This document shows positions 7,885 to 16,064 of a DNA stretch of 27,587 nt, in pieces (position 1 is the first letter of the stretch; every line of letters starts with the position of its first letter). The notes beneath the pieces were generated by a model. The model made no database searches. It saw only the letters and a list, made by a program, of their open reading frames with translations, and was not told the DNA's origin. Position numbers and translations under genes: made by a program. Origin of the DNA: Clostridiales bacterium. GTDB taxonomy: Bacteria > Bacillota > Clostridia > Lachnospirales > Lachnospiraceae. The stretch is taken from contig JAGZDD010000033.1 of NCBI GenBank assembly GCA_018369015.1, positions 1 to 27,587 on the forward strand, written 5' to 3'.

Positions 7885-9147
7885 ATGACAAAAGGATCTA
7901 TGATTTCAAAGAAAGATAGAAACAGGCTGCGCGAGCTTGCCCGCCGCCAGATGGAAAACGCTATGAAAGAATCGAATCAGAAAAAAATAAAACTCTGGTA
8001 TAAACATAACGATTTGCAGGGGGAGCGCCCAATGCTCCATCTTGAGCTTTGGACTTTCGCCCAGGAAATTATCCCGCCGCTGCAAACCTGCACAGATCCG
8101 TGGGCCAGAGCCATTGAATATCAACTCTATCTTAATTTTCTTAATCAGGAACTTTTTGATGATGATAAAGTCACGCTGCCAACCTATGATATTTCTTACG
8201 ATACTTGGTTTTGTCTGTTTGACATCCCTGTTTTACAGACCTTCGGAACGGACGGCGCGGGCCATCAGACGCTCGGCCAGCATTTTGAACCTGTAATCCA
8301 GGATCTTGAAGATGACTACTTTAAACTAAAAGAATCAACCTTCGGAGCAAACATGGAAGCAGCGATCCGCCAAAAGGAACGGCTTGAAGAAATATTCGGC
8401 GACCTGCTTCCTGTCCGTCTGAAAATGGACGCGCTTTACAGCGTTCCCACACAAATGCTTGTCCATATAATGAGCATGGAAACAATGATGTATTCTCTCT
8501 ATGATCATCCCAGTCTTTTTAAGGAAATGATGGAACGTATTGCGAAAGATACACTCAAATACTTTGACTATCTCGAAGAACATCATTACATACTCCCCAC
8601 TATTTCTGGGGAAAACCTCGGCCAGGGAACCTGGTGCTTTAATCATACATTACCAAAAGGACGGCCAGGCCAGGCTTTAAAAACAACCGATGTCTGGGGC
8701 TTTATGGACGCCCAGGAAACCGTTGGGCTTTCGCCGGACATGTTTAAAGAATTTATTTTCCCCTGTTATCAAAAAATTTCTGAGAGATACGGACTTCTTT
8801 CCTATGGCTGCTGCGAGCCTGTCGATCCTGTATGGGATTCCTGTATTTCAAAGCTGAAAAATTTGCGGAAGGTATCGATTTCGCCCTGGTGTAATGAGGA
8901 ATTTATGAGCGAAAGATTAAAAGGGCTTCCCGTCATTTATCACAGAAAGCCCAGCCCAAACTTTCTCGGAGTAGGAAATATTCTTGATGAAGAAGGCGTC
9001 CGCGCCCATATACGAAAAAGTTTAAAGCTTGCCCGGGGCTGTTCCATGGAAATTACCCAAAGAGATGTTTATACAATTAACCATGATCTGGCAAAGGCCC
9101 GCCGCTACGTAGACATAATCAAAGAAGAGATTGAGAATCTATGGTAA
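7885..9147 (+). CDS. URO-D-like protein with YGCCEP motif
   Basis: A 420-residue protein, longer than the other two URO-D-like proteins here. The diagnostic stretch is LLSYGCCEPVDPVW (Y307-G-C309-C310-E-P), which I recognise from a clostridial branch of the URO-D/cobalamin-independent methionine synthase fold. The Cys-rich motif sits where H-x-C-G occurs in MtaA-like members and is a probable metal site. Near the C-terminus it has SMEITQRDV and an ARRYVDIIKEEIE helix. AAGGAGG lies 9 nt before the ATG. It is divergent from the operon that contains two further URO-D-type genes, which suggests shared control and a joint pathway. The reaction is unknown; methyl transfer is inferred from the fold only. 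Confidence 0.83.
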   Translation: MTKGSMISKKDRNRLRELARRQMENAMKESNQKKIKLWYKHNDLQGERPMLHLELWTFAQEIIPPLQTCTDPWARAIEYQLYLNFLNQELFDDDKVTLPTYDISYDTWFCLFDIPVLQTFGTDGAGHQTLGQHFEPVIQDLEDDYFKLKESTFGANMEAAIRQKERLEEIFGDLLPVRLKMDALYSVPTQMLVHIMSMETMMYSLYDHPSLFKEMMERIAKDTLKYFDYLEEHHYILPTISGENLGQGTWCFNHTLPKGRPGQALKTTDVWGFMDAQETVGLSPDMFKEFIFPCYQKISERYGLLSYGCCEPVDPVWDSCISKLKNLRKVSISPWCNEEFMSERLKGLPVIYHRKPSPNFLGVGNILDEEGVRAHIRKSLKLARGCSMEITQRDVYTINHDLAKARRYVDIIKEEIENLW

Positions 9148-9223
9148 ATCTGCTAAAATAAATATTAATAATGTCCTGGACAGCCACATGACATTAATTA
9201 TTGTTTACGGAGGAGAATATATA

Positions 9224-10444
9224 ATGGATTTATACAATTATTTACGTCAGTACCCCGATGAAAACGGCTATTTTAAAGAATACGGCGGAAGCTTTTTAGA
9301 GGACAAGCTTATCCCGGCTTTTGAGGAAATCACAAGAGCCTACCAGGCGATCTGCCATTCCTCCCAGTTTATCTCAGAGCTGCGCCGTATCCGCAAGGAA
9401 TTTCAGGGCCGCCCTACACCGGTTTATCACTGTGAAAAGCTGTCGGCCAGCGTTGGCGACGGTACATGCCAGATTTACTTAAAACGCGAGGATCTCAACC
9501 ACACAGGAGCGCATAAGCTGAACCACTGCATGGGCGAAGGGCTTTTAGCCAAATACATGGGGAAGAAAAAGCTTATTGCCGAAACCGGCGCCGGGCAGCA
9601 TGGCGTTGCCCTGGCCACGGCAGCCGCTTATTTTGGCCTGGAATGTGAGATCCATATGGGTGAGGTGGACATTGCCAAGCAGGCGCCCAATGTCACCCGC
9701 ATGAAAATATTAGGCGCCAAGGTTGTTCCTGTCACTCATGGGAATAAAACGTTAAAGGAAGCCGTAGACTCCGCCTTTGAGGCTTACGCAAGAGATTACA
9801 AAGATGCAATTTACTGTATCGGCTCCGCAGTCGGCCCCCATCCGTTTCCGATGATGGTCCGCGACTTCCAGATGTGCATTGGCGAGGAGGCAAAAGAGCA
9901 GTTTCTTGAAATGACGGGCCTGCTTCCCGATGCGGTCATTGCCTGTGTCGGCGGCGGCTCCAATTCTATCGGAACCTTTGTTCCATTTGTCGGTGATCCG
10001 GTAGATATTTACGGCGTCGAGCCTTTAGGACGCGGCCCTGAGCTTGGCAACCACGCAGCCTCTATGAGCTATGGCAAGAAAGGTATCCTTCACGGCTTTG
10101 AAAGCTACCTTCTTCAGGATGAGAACGGCGAGGCCGCCCCGGTCTACTCCATTGCCAGCGGCTTAGATTATCCTTCTGTCGGCCCGGAACATGCCATGCT
10201 CCACGATATGGGCCGCATTAAATATGTTTCTGTCAATGATGATGAAGCTATGGAAGCCTTTTTCAAGCTCTCCCGCCTTGAGGGAATCATCCCGGCCATC
10301 GAAAGCTCCCATGCGGTGGCCTATGCCATGAAGCTGGCTAAGGAGCGCAAAAAAGGCGCCCTGCTCGTTACTTTGAGCGGACGGGGCGACAAAGATATTG
10401 ACTATGTTGTTGAAAACTATGGTTATGGGGAGCAGTATTTATAA
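9224..10444 (+). CDS. trpB: Tryptophan synthase beta chain, orphan copy
   Basis: A 406-residue PLP enzyme that condenses indole with L-serine to form tryptophan. All TrpB hallmarks are present: HTGAHKLN with the PLP lysine K98, AETGAGQHGVA with the catalytic E120, CVGGGSNSIG for phosphate binding, GLDYPSVGPEHA and the terminal LSGRGDKD. The start at 9224 has GGAGGAG 8 nt upstream; an in-frame ATG at 9131 would overlap the URO-D gene and lacks a site. No trpA or other trp gene is in the window, and it follows a URO-D gene by 76 nt. It may salvage free indole in an indole-rich gut, or serve a side pathway. The gap contains a small hairpin (arms 9170-9175 and 9190-9195). Confidence 0.95.
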   Translation: MDLYNYLRQYPDENGYFKEYGGSFLEDKLIPAFEEITRAYQAICHSSQFISELRRIRKEFQGRPTPVYHCEKLSASVGDGTCQIYLKREDLNHTGAHKLNHCMGEGLLAKYMGKKKLIAETGAGQHGVALATAAAYFGLECEIHMGEVDIAKQAPNVTRMKILGAKVVPVTHGNKTLKEAVDSAFEAYARDYKDAIYCIGSAVGPHPFPMMVRDFQMCIGEEAKEQFLEMTGLLPDAVIACVGGGSNSIGTFVPFVGDPVDIYGVEPLGRGPELGNHAASMSYGKKGILHGFESYLLQDENGEAAPVYSIASGLDYPSVGPEHAMLHDMGRIKYVSVNDDEAMEAFFKLSRLEGIIPAIESSHAVAYAMKLAKERKKGALLVTLSGRGDKDIDYVVENYGYGEQYL

Positions 10445-10459
10445 AACAACTGCGCGGAT

Positions 10460-10520
10460 ATAGACAGGAAAAACGAAGGACGGCGCAACCGGTGCGCCAG
10501 CCTTCGTTTTTCCTGTCTAT
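10460..10520. terminator. Long bidirectional intrinsic terminator
   Basis: The arms 10460-10479 and 10501-10520 are a perfect 20-bp inverted repeat, with an additional GGCGC/GCGCC inner stem. Each arm contains a run of five A or T, so both strands read a GC-rich stem followed by TTTTT. It sits between the convergent trpB and merR-type genes and can serve both. Confidence 0.9.
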
Positions 10521-10530
10521 CTGAACTGTT

Positions 10531-11340
10531 CTATTTTTCCTCAATTTTCACCGCAGCTTGCGTAACTATTTTGTCCACAGCTTCAGCGGCAAAGTCATTC
10601 AGGCACATTTCATAGGAATAGCCGGAAAGAACCAGACCCTTGTTTTTAGCAAAATCTATCAGCTTTTCATACAGCTTTGGAAGCTTTTCCCATGGCCCCC
10701 GGATATAGCCGCACAGATACCTGCCTCCGGGCTTGATCATTATATTTTCCTCACTTCTTCGATTTTCACATATCGTAAACATTCCCTCATAATCATCAAA
10801 ATTCCCGCGCAAAAGCCGGCTGACCGGAATAAAGCTTCCCACCCCCATGCGGTACTGCTCCGGCGCCCATGTGCTTTGAATATAGCGGAAGGCTTCTGTA
10901 AAATCATTGCCTTCAAAGCGATAGGGAATTGTCAGCAAATATTCCTCTTCAAAAAATTCCTCACGGATTTCCATATCCTCTACCTGGGAGCATAGTAAAA
11001 TTTGCTCCTGTTTTTTGTCCAAAATCCTTTTTGTCTGTTCCAGTTGCCGGATATTTTCATCGATTTCCTTCTGCTTTAAATCAATAATGTCAAGAAGCTT
11101 CTCTTCGCTAAAGCTATGGAGATAGTCCTTTATTTCAGCAATGCTCATGTTCAGCTCCTTAAGCATCCGTATAAACTCAAATTCTAAGCTCTGGGAATAA
11201 TCATAATACCTATAATTATTTTCTCCTTTATATTTAGGAGAAAATAAACCGATATTGTCATAATAATGCAGTGTTCTCCGGTTAATATGGTGCAGCTTTG
11301 CAAACTGCGCCGGGGTCATTTTTATCTTTCTCGACTCCAT
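10531..11340 (-). CDS. MerR-family transcriptional regulator with C-terminal effector domain
   Basis: A 269-residue regulator. The N-terminal winged helix-turn-helix is TPAQFAKLHHINRRTLHYYDNIGL, followed by the MerR wing (NNYRYYDYSQ) and a dimerisation helix with a long coiled coil (DLKQKEIDENIRQLEQTKRIL). The remaining ~150 residues resemble a GyrI-like small-molecule binding domain (GRYLCGYIRGPWEKLPKLYEKL). The start at 11338-11340 is set by GGAGG 7 nt upstream; an in-frame ATG 7 codons earlier lacks a site. It is divergent from the GNAT gene, and a MerR-type promoter lies between them. Such regulators usually respond to drugs or other small organic ligands. Confidence 0.92.
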   Translation of the reverse strand: MESRKIKMTPAQFAKLHHINRRTLHYYDNIGLFSPKYKGENNYRYYDYSQSLEFEFIRMLKELNMSIAEIKDYLHSFSEEKLLDIIDLKQKEIDENIRQLEQTKRILDKKQEQILLCSQVEDMEIREEFFEEEYLLTIPYRFEGNDFTEAFRYIQSTWAPEQYRMGVGSFIPVSRLLRGNFDDYEGMFTICENRRSEENIMIKPGGRYLCGYIRGPWEKLPKLYEKLIDFAKNKGLVLSGYSYEMCLNDFAAEAVDKIVTQAAVKIEEK

Positions 11341-11380
11341 AAAAGTTCCTCCGAATATCATTAATTTATAAACACACCTA

Positions 11381-11411
11381 TTGACTTTACAGTTACTAGA
11401 TAGCCTATGCT
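11381..11411 (+). promoter_or_regulatory. Candidate MerR-type promoter with 19-bp spacer
   Basis: TTGACT (11381-11386) and TATGCT (11406-11411) are separated by 19 bp. This over-long spacer is characteristic of promoters that MerR-family activators untwist. It points toward the GNAT gene and starts about 40 bp from the merR-type ATG. A hairpin (TACAGCG / CGCTGTA, 11417-11437) begins at the predicted start site. Confidence 0.55.
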
Positions 11412-11513
11412 GAAGCTACAGCGTTCCCACCGCTGTATATATCGTCAAAGCAGCCGTCAAGGTCAGGCAAGCTTGGCTTTGGCTCATTGCCCACAGAAAT
11501 AAGGAGAGAAATC

Positions 11514-12143
11514 ATGGAAAACAAAATCATGTTACGAGAATTTTTTAAGGAGGACGCGCCTGCGATTTGGGATATTATAAGAGAAGCCTGGCACTATGAT
11601 GAATTTTGCAGCCCCAAAACTGCCCGGAAAATGGCCCGTGTCTTTCTGGACAGTTGTCTGGCTAACCAGACCTATACCCAGGTCGCACTTTCCGGCGGCC
11701 GGCCTGTAGGAATTATTATGGCAAAAAACTGCCGGACACATAAATGTTCCCCAGGCTCTCGCCTCGCCCTGGTAAAATCGGCCTTAGCCCTCTACTGCTC
11801 TAAAGAAGGGCGCCGCGTTGCAAAAATGTTTAGTGGTGTCGATGATATTGACCGCCAGCTTCTTCAAAGCTGCTCAAAAAACTATCCCGGAGAAATTGCT
11901 TTTTTTGCCGTTTCAGCAGCCGCCCGCAAAAAGGGGATAGGGAAGCTTTTATTTCAATCCGCCCTTGATTATATGAAATCCCAACATATTGAAGAATTTT
12001 ATTTATTCACAGACACAAGCTGCAACTACGGCTTTTATGAACACCAGGGAATGGAGCGCCGCTGTGCAAAAAGCCATTCTTTTATCATAAAAAACTACAA
12101 TGTAAAAATGGACTTTTTTGTATACGACTATACCTTTGCTTAA
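11514..12143 (+). CDS. GNAT family N-acetyltransferase
   Basis: A 209-residue cytoplasmic acyl-CoA transferase. The acetyl-CoA pyrophosphate loop is RKKGIGKLL (residues 138-146), followed by the usual helix and a C-terminal strand set including YLFTDTSCNYGFYEHQGMER, typical of the fold. The start at 11514 has AAGGAG 8 nt upstream. The substrate is unknown. Its divergent arrangement with a MerR-type regulator and the 19-bp-spacer promoter suggest inducible expression, for instance acetylation of a toxic amine; that is inference. Confidence 0.9.
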   Translation: MENKIMLREFFKEDAPAIWDIIREAWHYDEFCSPKTARKMARVFLDSCLANQTYTQVALSGGRPVGIIMAKNCRTHKCSPGSRLALVKSALALYCSKEGRRVAKMFSGVDDIDRQLLQSCSKNYPGEIAFFAVSAAARKKGIGKLLFQSALDYMKSQHIEEFYLFTDTSCNYGFYEHQGMERRCAKSHSFIIKNYNVKMDFFVYDYTFA

Positions 12144-12173
12144 AAATCCTGCTGTACCGTCACAGACTGTTTT

Positions 12174-12216
12174 GGCTGCTATCTGCCGATCCTGCGGTAA
12201 ATAGCAGCCATTTTCC
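12174..12216 (+). terminator. Intrinsic terminator after the GNAT gene
   Basis: The stem GGCTGCTAT / ATAGCAGCC (12174-12182 and 12201-12209) has an inner CCG/CGG pairing and is followed by ATTTTCC. It lies about 30 nt after the stop. Confidence 0.6.
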
Positions 12217-12254
12217 ATGCTTCAAAACCTTCAGCCCGTCTGAACTGTTCTCAT

Positions 12255-13463
12255 TTATACGATTTCATCCAAATAAACACTATGAATCGTGTCCACACTG
12301 TTTAAAACCTCCAGAAGCGCGGCAGGCTGTTCCCTCCACAGTTCTTTTGGCCGCTTTCTTCCAAACAGCCACAGTGTCAGCTCACTGATGTTTGTATGGA
12401 GCGTAAAAATCTCTTTTCCGGCGCTATCCTTTAGCTGCGCAGCCCGAAGCTTTGTCAGCGTTCCAGCCGTTGCCGCTCCTGTGCTATCATTCCCGGGTAC
12501 ATACACATTTCCTGATATATCTGTAAGACGGACAAGCCTGCTGCCTTTGCCATGAAGCGTCCACAAAAACTGCCCGTTATTTTCATCAATCCACGGATCT
12601 TCAATATTTAAAATAACCTCAGCTTCGGACGCAGGCGCCAAAGGCAACAGCCCAAAAAGCGGTAAAAATGCTTCAATATTTGTGATACGCCCCATCATCA
12701 AGGGCCCCTGGCAGGTCTTTTCAAGGTACGGGCCGCCGATATACAAAAGCCTTTGTTCCTTCTTTTCAATCCCCCACTGCGCCCACAAGCCCGCGGCATG
12801 TTCCCCATCCATAAGATAACAGAGCGTGCCATTCTCAGAAGCCAGTTCCTGAATCAGACGGTATACATAAGAGGCATCCCTCCATGTATGCACATCAAAA
12901 GGCGACAGCCACTCATTCATCAGTGCGGCAGCCCTGGCGCAGTCATCCCCCTCTGCCTTTACCGGCACAGGTACAAGGGCGTCCTTCCCAGCCGGCGAAA
13001 TGCTCATGTTAAAGCTATCGCTAATGTAACGGAAATCATAAGGGCTATAAATCGCCTCAGCGGCAGGCATAAGGAAAGTGAAGGCCCTGCCTTCCCGGTT
13101 CATATCCCGCAGCGCGGCGGTCAAAATCTCCCGCATATAGCCGTTGCCCCGGTATTCCTTCTGGGTCGCTACAGCCACAATATAATCCAGTGCCATCCTT
13201 TGCCCTTTTACGCATACATCATAAGCATTGCGATGGAGCATAGAAACTATCTTTCCTGAAATTTCCCCGGCCAAAATCCGGTTATCCTTTGTTTTTTCTG
13301 AATAGTAATAGTCAAGAAAGGATGGGCCGTCCTCTGGAAAGCAGCTCTCCCACAAGCCGCGTGTTTCGCCGGCCCGTTTTGCTTTAAGCTCATATACATT
13401 AAGAAATGTTTGAGAGCCACAGACTTTGTCAAAGTCTTCCTTCTTTTTCCCGGCACTGCTCAT
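12255..13463 (-). CDS. Eis-like GNAT acetyltransferase
   Basis: A 402-residue protein, the usual length for the Eis family. That family has an N-terminal GNAT domain, a second GNAT-like domain and an SCP2-like C-terminal domain. The first domain shows the AVAT strand (97-100) and the acetyl-CoA loop EYRGNGYM (103-110), then LMPAAEAIYSPYDFRY. The C-terminus (GRKRPKELWREQP...) fits the SCP2-like domain. The start codon overlaps the upstream DUF2156 stop as ATGA, a sign of translational coupling. Family members acetylate amines, including aminoglycosides; the natural substrate here is unknown, and a resistance role should not be assumed. Confidence 0.85.
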   Translation of the reverse strand: MSSAGKKKEDFDKVCGSQTFLNVYELKAKRAGETRGLWESCFPEDGPSFLDYYYSEKTKDNRILAGEISGKIVSMLHRNAYDVCVKGQRMALDYIVAVATQKEYRGNGYMREILTAALRDMNREGRAFTFLMPAAEAIYSPYDFRYISDSFNMSISPAGKDALVPVPVKAEGDDCARAAALMNEWLSPFDVHTWRDASYVYRLIQELASENGTLCYLMDGEHAAGLWAQWGIEKKEQRLLYIGGPYLEKTCQGPLMMGRITNIEAFLPLFGLLPLAPASEAEVILNIEDPWIDENNGQFLWTLHGKGSRLVRLTDISGNVYVPGNDSTGAATAGTLTKLRAAQLKDSAGKEIFTLHTNISELTLWLFGRKRPKELWREQPAALLEVLNSVDTIHSVYLDEIV

Positions 13464-14443
13464 ACAGACGCTTCATCTCCTGTCCGACCCGCTGTATTTT
13501 CAATATTTTCGGCCCAGCGATAACCAACGCTTTGGCCCTGAAGCTGCTCTACAAGATATTTTTTTGCAAAATCAGCCGGATTATAGGACATTTTTGCTTT
13601 GCGCAGCCCTTCAAGCCCCATATCGTCCTCCCGGTTCACCCACTGAGCCTCGGGAAATTCATTCACTAAAAACTGCTGGTTAATGACCTGGTAGAGGCCA
13701 TTAATTTCCGGGTTTGCTTTCTCAATATGGATAACAGCCATTTTTTCAAGGGGATTATAGCTTCCGATAGAAAAGGCTTCCAAATGCCCGTCAATAAAAA
13801 TGCCGCCCATACGGACGTCTAAAGCGCAGCAGTTTTTAAGAATATCATGGATCCCCCGGATCTCAAAGTCTAAATGTTCTTCAACCGATTCGCCTTTTTG
13901 CAGGCGCCAGTGATCTAAAAACTTCCACACCTCATCCCTGGAATCGCAGGCCAGCCTTCGGTATTCAAACCGGCCCTCATATTGGCGTAAAAATGCATTG
14001 ACACGGTTTTTCTTCTTGTGAAGCTTTCTGCCTGACAAAGTCCTCAGGGAATCCCCGGAATAAATATAATCTTTAGAATCCTCCTGCTCCTCTACTAAAT
14101 ACTTGTCTTCAGGCAGATTTAAACAGGAAACTGCTGCCTCGTCCGCAAGATTAATGACTAAGGGGTACTTAAGCTCCTCATTGAAATAATCTTCAATGGC
14201 CTTAAAGGCCTCCGGCAAATCTTCTTCCCTGCACAGAGGCATTGCGGAAAAATACTTTCCATTATTTTCCATAAGCCAGAGCACCGCCCGGTTTTCCCAT
14301 AAAGCATAACGGACATTATAAAAATCCTTCCATATAAAGCTTTCGAGAAAGACACTGTCACAGGTGCGGTTCGGCCGCATTGTATAATAAGGGGCAAGGA
14401 TTGGCATATCCTGCGCGGTAATTTCTTTGAAATTTAAAGTCAT
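13460..14443 (-). CDS. DUF2156 protein (LPG synthase C-terminal-like)
   Basis: A 327-residue soluble protein of the DUF2156 family. It has the same fold as the aminoacyl-transfer domain of lysyl-phosphatidylglycerol synthases, a double GNAT-type fold. The family signatures are LSGRKLHKKKNRVNAF (about 136-151) and VNREDDMGLEGLRKAKMSYNP (about 269-289). There is no membrane flippase domain, so it is not an MprF. AAGGAG lies 7 nt upstream. The next gene starts inside its stop codon. Its function is not established; joint action with the Eis-like enzyme is inferred from coupling. Confidence 0.88.
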   Translation of the reverse strand: MTLNFKEITAQDMPILAPYYTMRPNRTCDSVFLESFIWKDFYNVRYALWENRAVLWLMENNGKYFSAMPLCREEDLPEAFKAIEDYFNEELKYPLVINLADEAAVSCLNLPEDKYLVEEQEDSKDYIYSGDSLRTLSGRKLHKKKNRVNAFLRQYEGRFEYRRLACDSRDEVWKFLDHWRLQKGESVEEHLDFEIRGIHDILKNCCALDVRMGGIFIDGHLEAFSIGSYNPLEKMAVIHIEKANPEINGLYQVINQQFLVNEFPEAQWVNREDDMGLEGLRKAKMSYNPADFAKKYLVEQLQGQSVGYRWAENIENTAGRTGDEASV

Positions 14444-14536
14444 TCAGTTTCTCCTTGTCTTTTAATTTTTTATTTAAACTTAGCACATATACAAATATGA
14501 ATTGTGACTTTAGTATTAAACCATCCGACCCTATCA

Positions 14537-14545
14537 ATTATAACA
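14537..14545 (-). promoter_or_regulatory. Extended -10 promoter for the DUF2156/Eis-like pair
   Basis: The minus strand reads TGT TATAAT (hexamer 14537-14542), a perfect extended -10 with a poor -35. The predicted leader is about 85 nt. Confidence 0.5.
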
Positions 14546-14598
14546 TAATTTTTCATATAATGAAATAGGAGTACCTGCCATCAATCACGTAAACAATT

Positions 14599-15204
14599 TT
14601 ATCCTAGAAACATCTTATAATTGTTTCTTAAAATATCTTTAACCTTAAAATAACCGAGTCCCCCTAAAAATAATATAAAAAAACATTGTACAATAATAAC
14701 AAAAATATAATCAAAACTACTACTATTTTCATATATAGTACTTCTACAAATCATTCCCCAAACCAATGGGTTTCTTTCATCAGATACGCCCATTTTTTGG
14801 GTCACAATATATCCTATTCCTTGAAATAAAAACAAAAAAACAGTGGTAAATACTATTGATTGACTCAAAAGTACCACTAAAACAAAAATAGATAGAATAA
14901 AAAACAAATGAATACTTAAAAGTCCCCATGCCCCCCAAAAATTTTTTTCTTTTGTATTCCCCAGAAGGAATAATGCCAGGCAATAAACTAACCACAATAG
15001 CATAATTTTTATATAATAATGGAAATACCAGTTTCTATAACTTCTATAGCGCAGAACTGTATAATAATACATTTTAAAGTACCCACTACTAATAAATCCT
15101 GCTAAAATTAATAAACCAAAAGTCAGCCATAGCCATTGAAATAATTGTATATAATCAATACTGCCCAATACATGTGGCCTAGGAATACCATATATGTTCA
15201 TCAT
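14599..15204 (-). CDS. Integral membrane protein, last gene of the ABC/secreted-protein operon
   Basis: A 201-residue hydrophobic protein with about five predicted membrane segments (for example LTFGLLILAGFISSGYF and IMLLWLVYCLALFLLG). It has no motif I recognise; the overall look is that of an ABC-2 type permease subunit. Its ATG overlaps the preceding stop by 4 nt, so translation is probably coupled. The coding sequence is strongly A+T rich like the rest of this operon and unlike the DUF2156 gene just downstream. Confidence 0.75.
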   Translation of the reverse strand: MMNIYGIPRPHVLGSIDYIQLFQWLWLTFGLLILAGFISSGYFKMYYYTVLRYRSYRNWYFHYYIKIMLLWLVYCLALFLLGNTKEKNFWGAWGLLSIHLFFILSIFVLVVLLSQSIVFTTVFLFLFQGIGYIVTQKMGVSDERNPLVWGMICRSTIYENSSSFDYIFVIIVQCFFILFLGGLGYFKVKDILRNNYKMFLG

Positions 15205-16064
15205 AATTTACCGCTTACAGATGCTCGAAAATCCGTATATTTTATCATCCAACTTGCTACAATAATTAATACAAAAAGAATAATGCCATAAAGAATATAA
15301 GAAAATGATACAGTCATCATATAATCAGTCAGGCCATCATGCCATTCTAAAATAGAATTGGCAAACAAAGAAAATCTAGCTTGAATAAACATTGAATTGT
15401 TAGCAATGATGTAACCAATAAAATGAATACCAAAAGTAAGTACACTTCCTACAATCCAGTGATAATTCAAATTAAAAATAAATAAAATTATTGCTAAAAT
15501 CATACTATACAAAAAAATCAGCATAAAACTATGAAATACGGCCTCCCATGGAGTAAATCTTTCCAGCAAATATTCAGAAGGATACCATAACCCCCATTGT
15601 TCCATTGCAGCCGCAGGCTTATAGAAAACAAGATTATAAAAAGGGCGACTCCACGCATTTACTATGAATGCCTTACTCATTGACAATAAAAAAGATCCCG
15701 CTAAAATAAATCCATAGTATGTCATTGTTTGTAATAAAATATATGTAAACATTCCAAACAACCAATTATTTCTCCGACTTCGATATATTGCAGTAAAATT
15801 AACCGCATTCATAAAAGGAGCATCTGACAAAACTAAAAAAAGTCCTAACAGCAGATAAGAAATTGAAAATTTAGTATTAAAAAGCAAAATAAATACTTCT
15901 CCCAGTTGGATTTTATTCATTTCGCCAACATATCCCATATAAGGCCGAATCACCTGAAAGATACCAGTCAATGCGATCAAGTAACCAAGAATCACTTTGG
16001 GAGAATGTAATTCAGAAAGAAACTGCCGTTTTCCAAAATATATAATATGCTTAAGGTCCATCAT
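15201..16064 (-). CDS. ABC-2-like membrane permease subunit
   Basis: A 287-residue protein with about six membrane segments (for example VILGYLIALTGIFQVI, YLLLGLFLVLSDAPF, MILAIILFIFNLNYHWIVG and YGIILFVLIIVASWMI). A cytosolic N-terminus (MMDLKHIIYFGKRQF) is typical of ABC-2 permeases. It overlaps both neighbours by 4 nt (ATGA). It probably forms the channel for the ATPase at 18533-19195, together with the other membrane proteins. Confidence 0.78.
   Translation of the reverse strand: MMDLKHIIYFGKRQFLSELHSPKVILGYLIALTGIFQVIRPYMGYVGEMNKIQLGEVFILLFNTKFSISYLLLGLFLVLSDAPFMNAVNFTAIYRSRRNNWLFGMFTYILLQTMTYYGFILAGSFLLSMSKAFIVNAWSRPFYNLVFYKPAAAMEQWGLWYPSEYLLERFTPWEAVFHSFMLIFLYSMILAIILFIFNLNYHWIVGSVLTFGIHFIGYIIANNSMFIQARFSLFANSILEWHDGLTDYMMTVSFSYILYGIILFVLIIVASWMIKYTDFRASVSGKL

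Noticed and set aside
7589..7891. 100-codon minus-strand frame in the divergent spacer
   Set aside because: It passes through the palindrome and both promoters and has no ribosome binding site.
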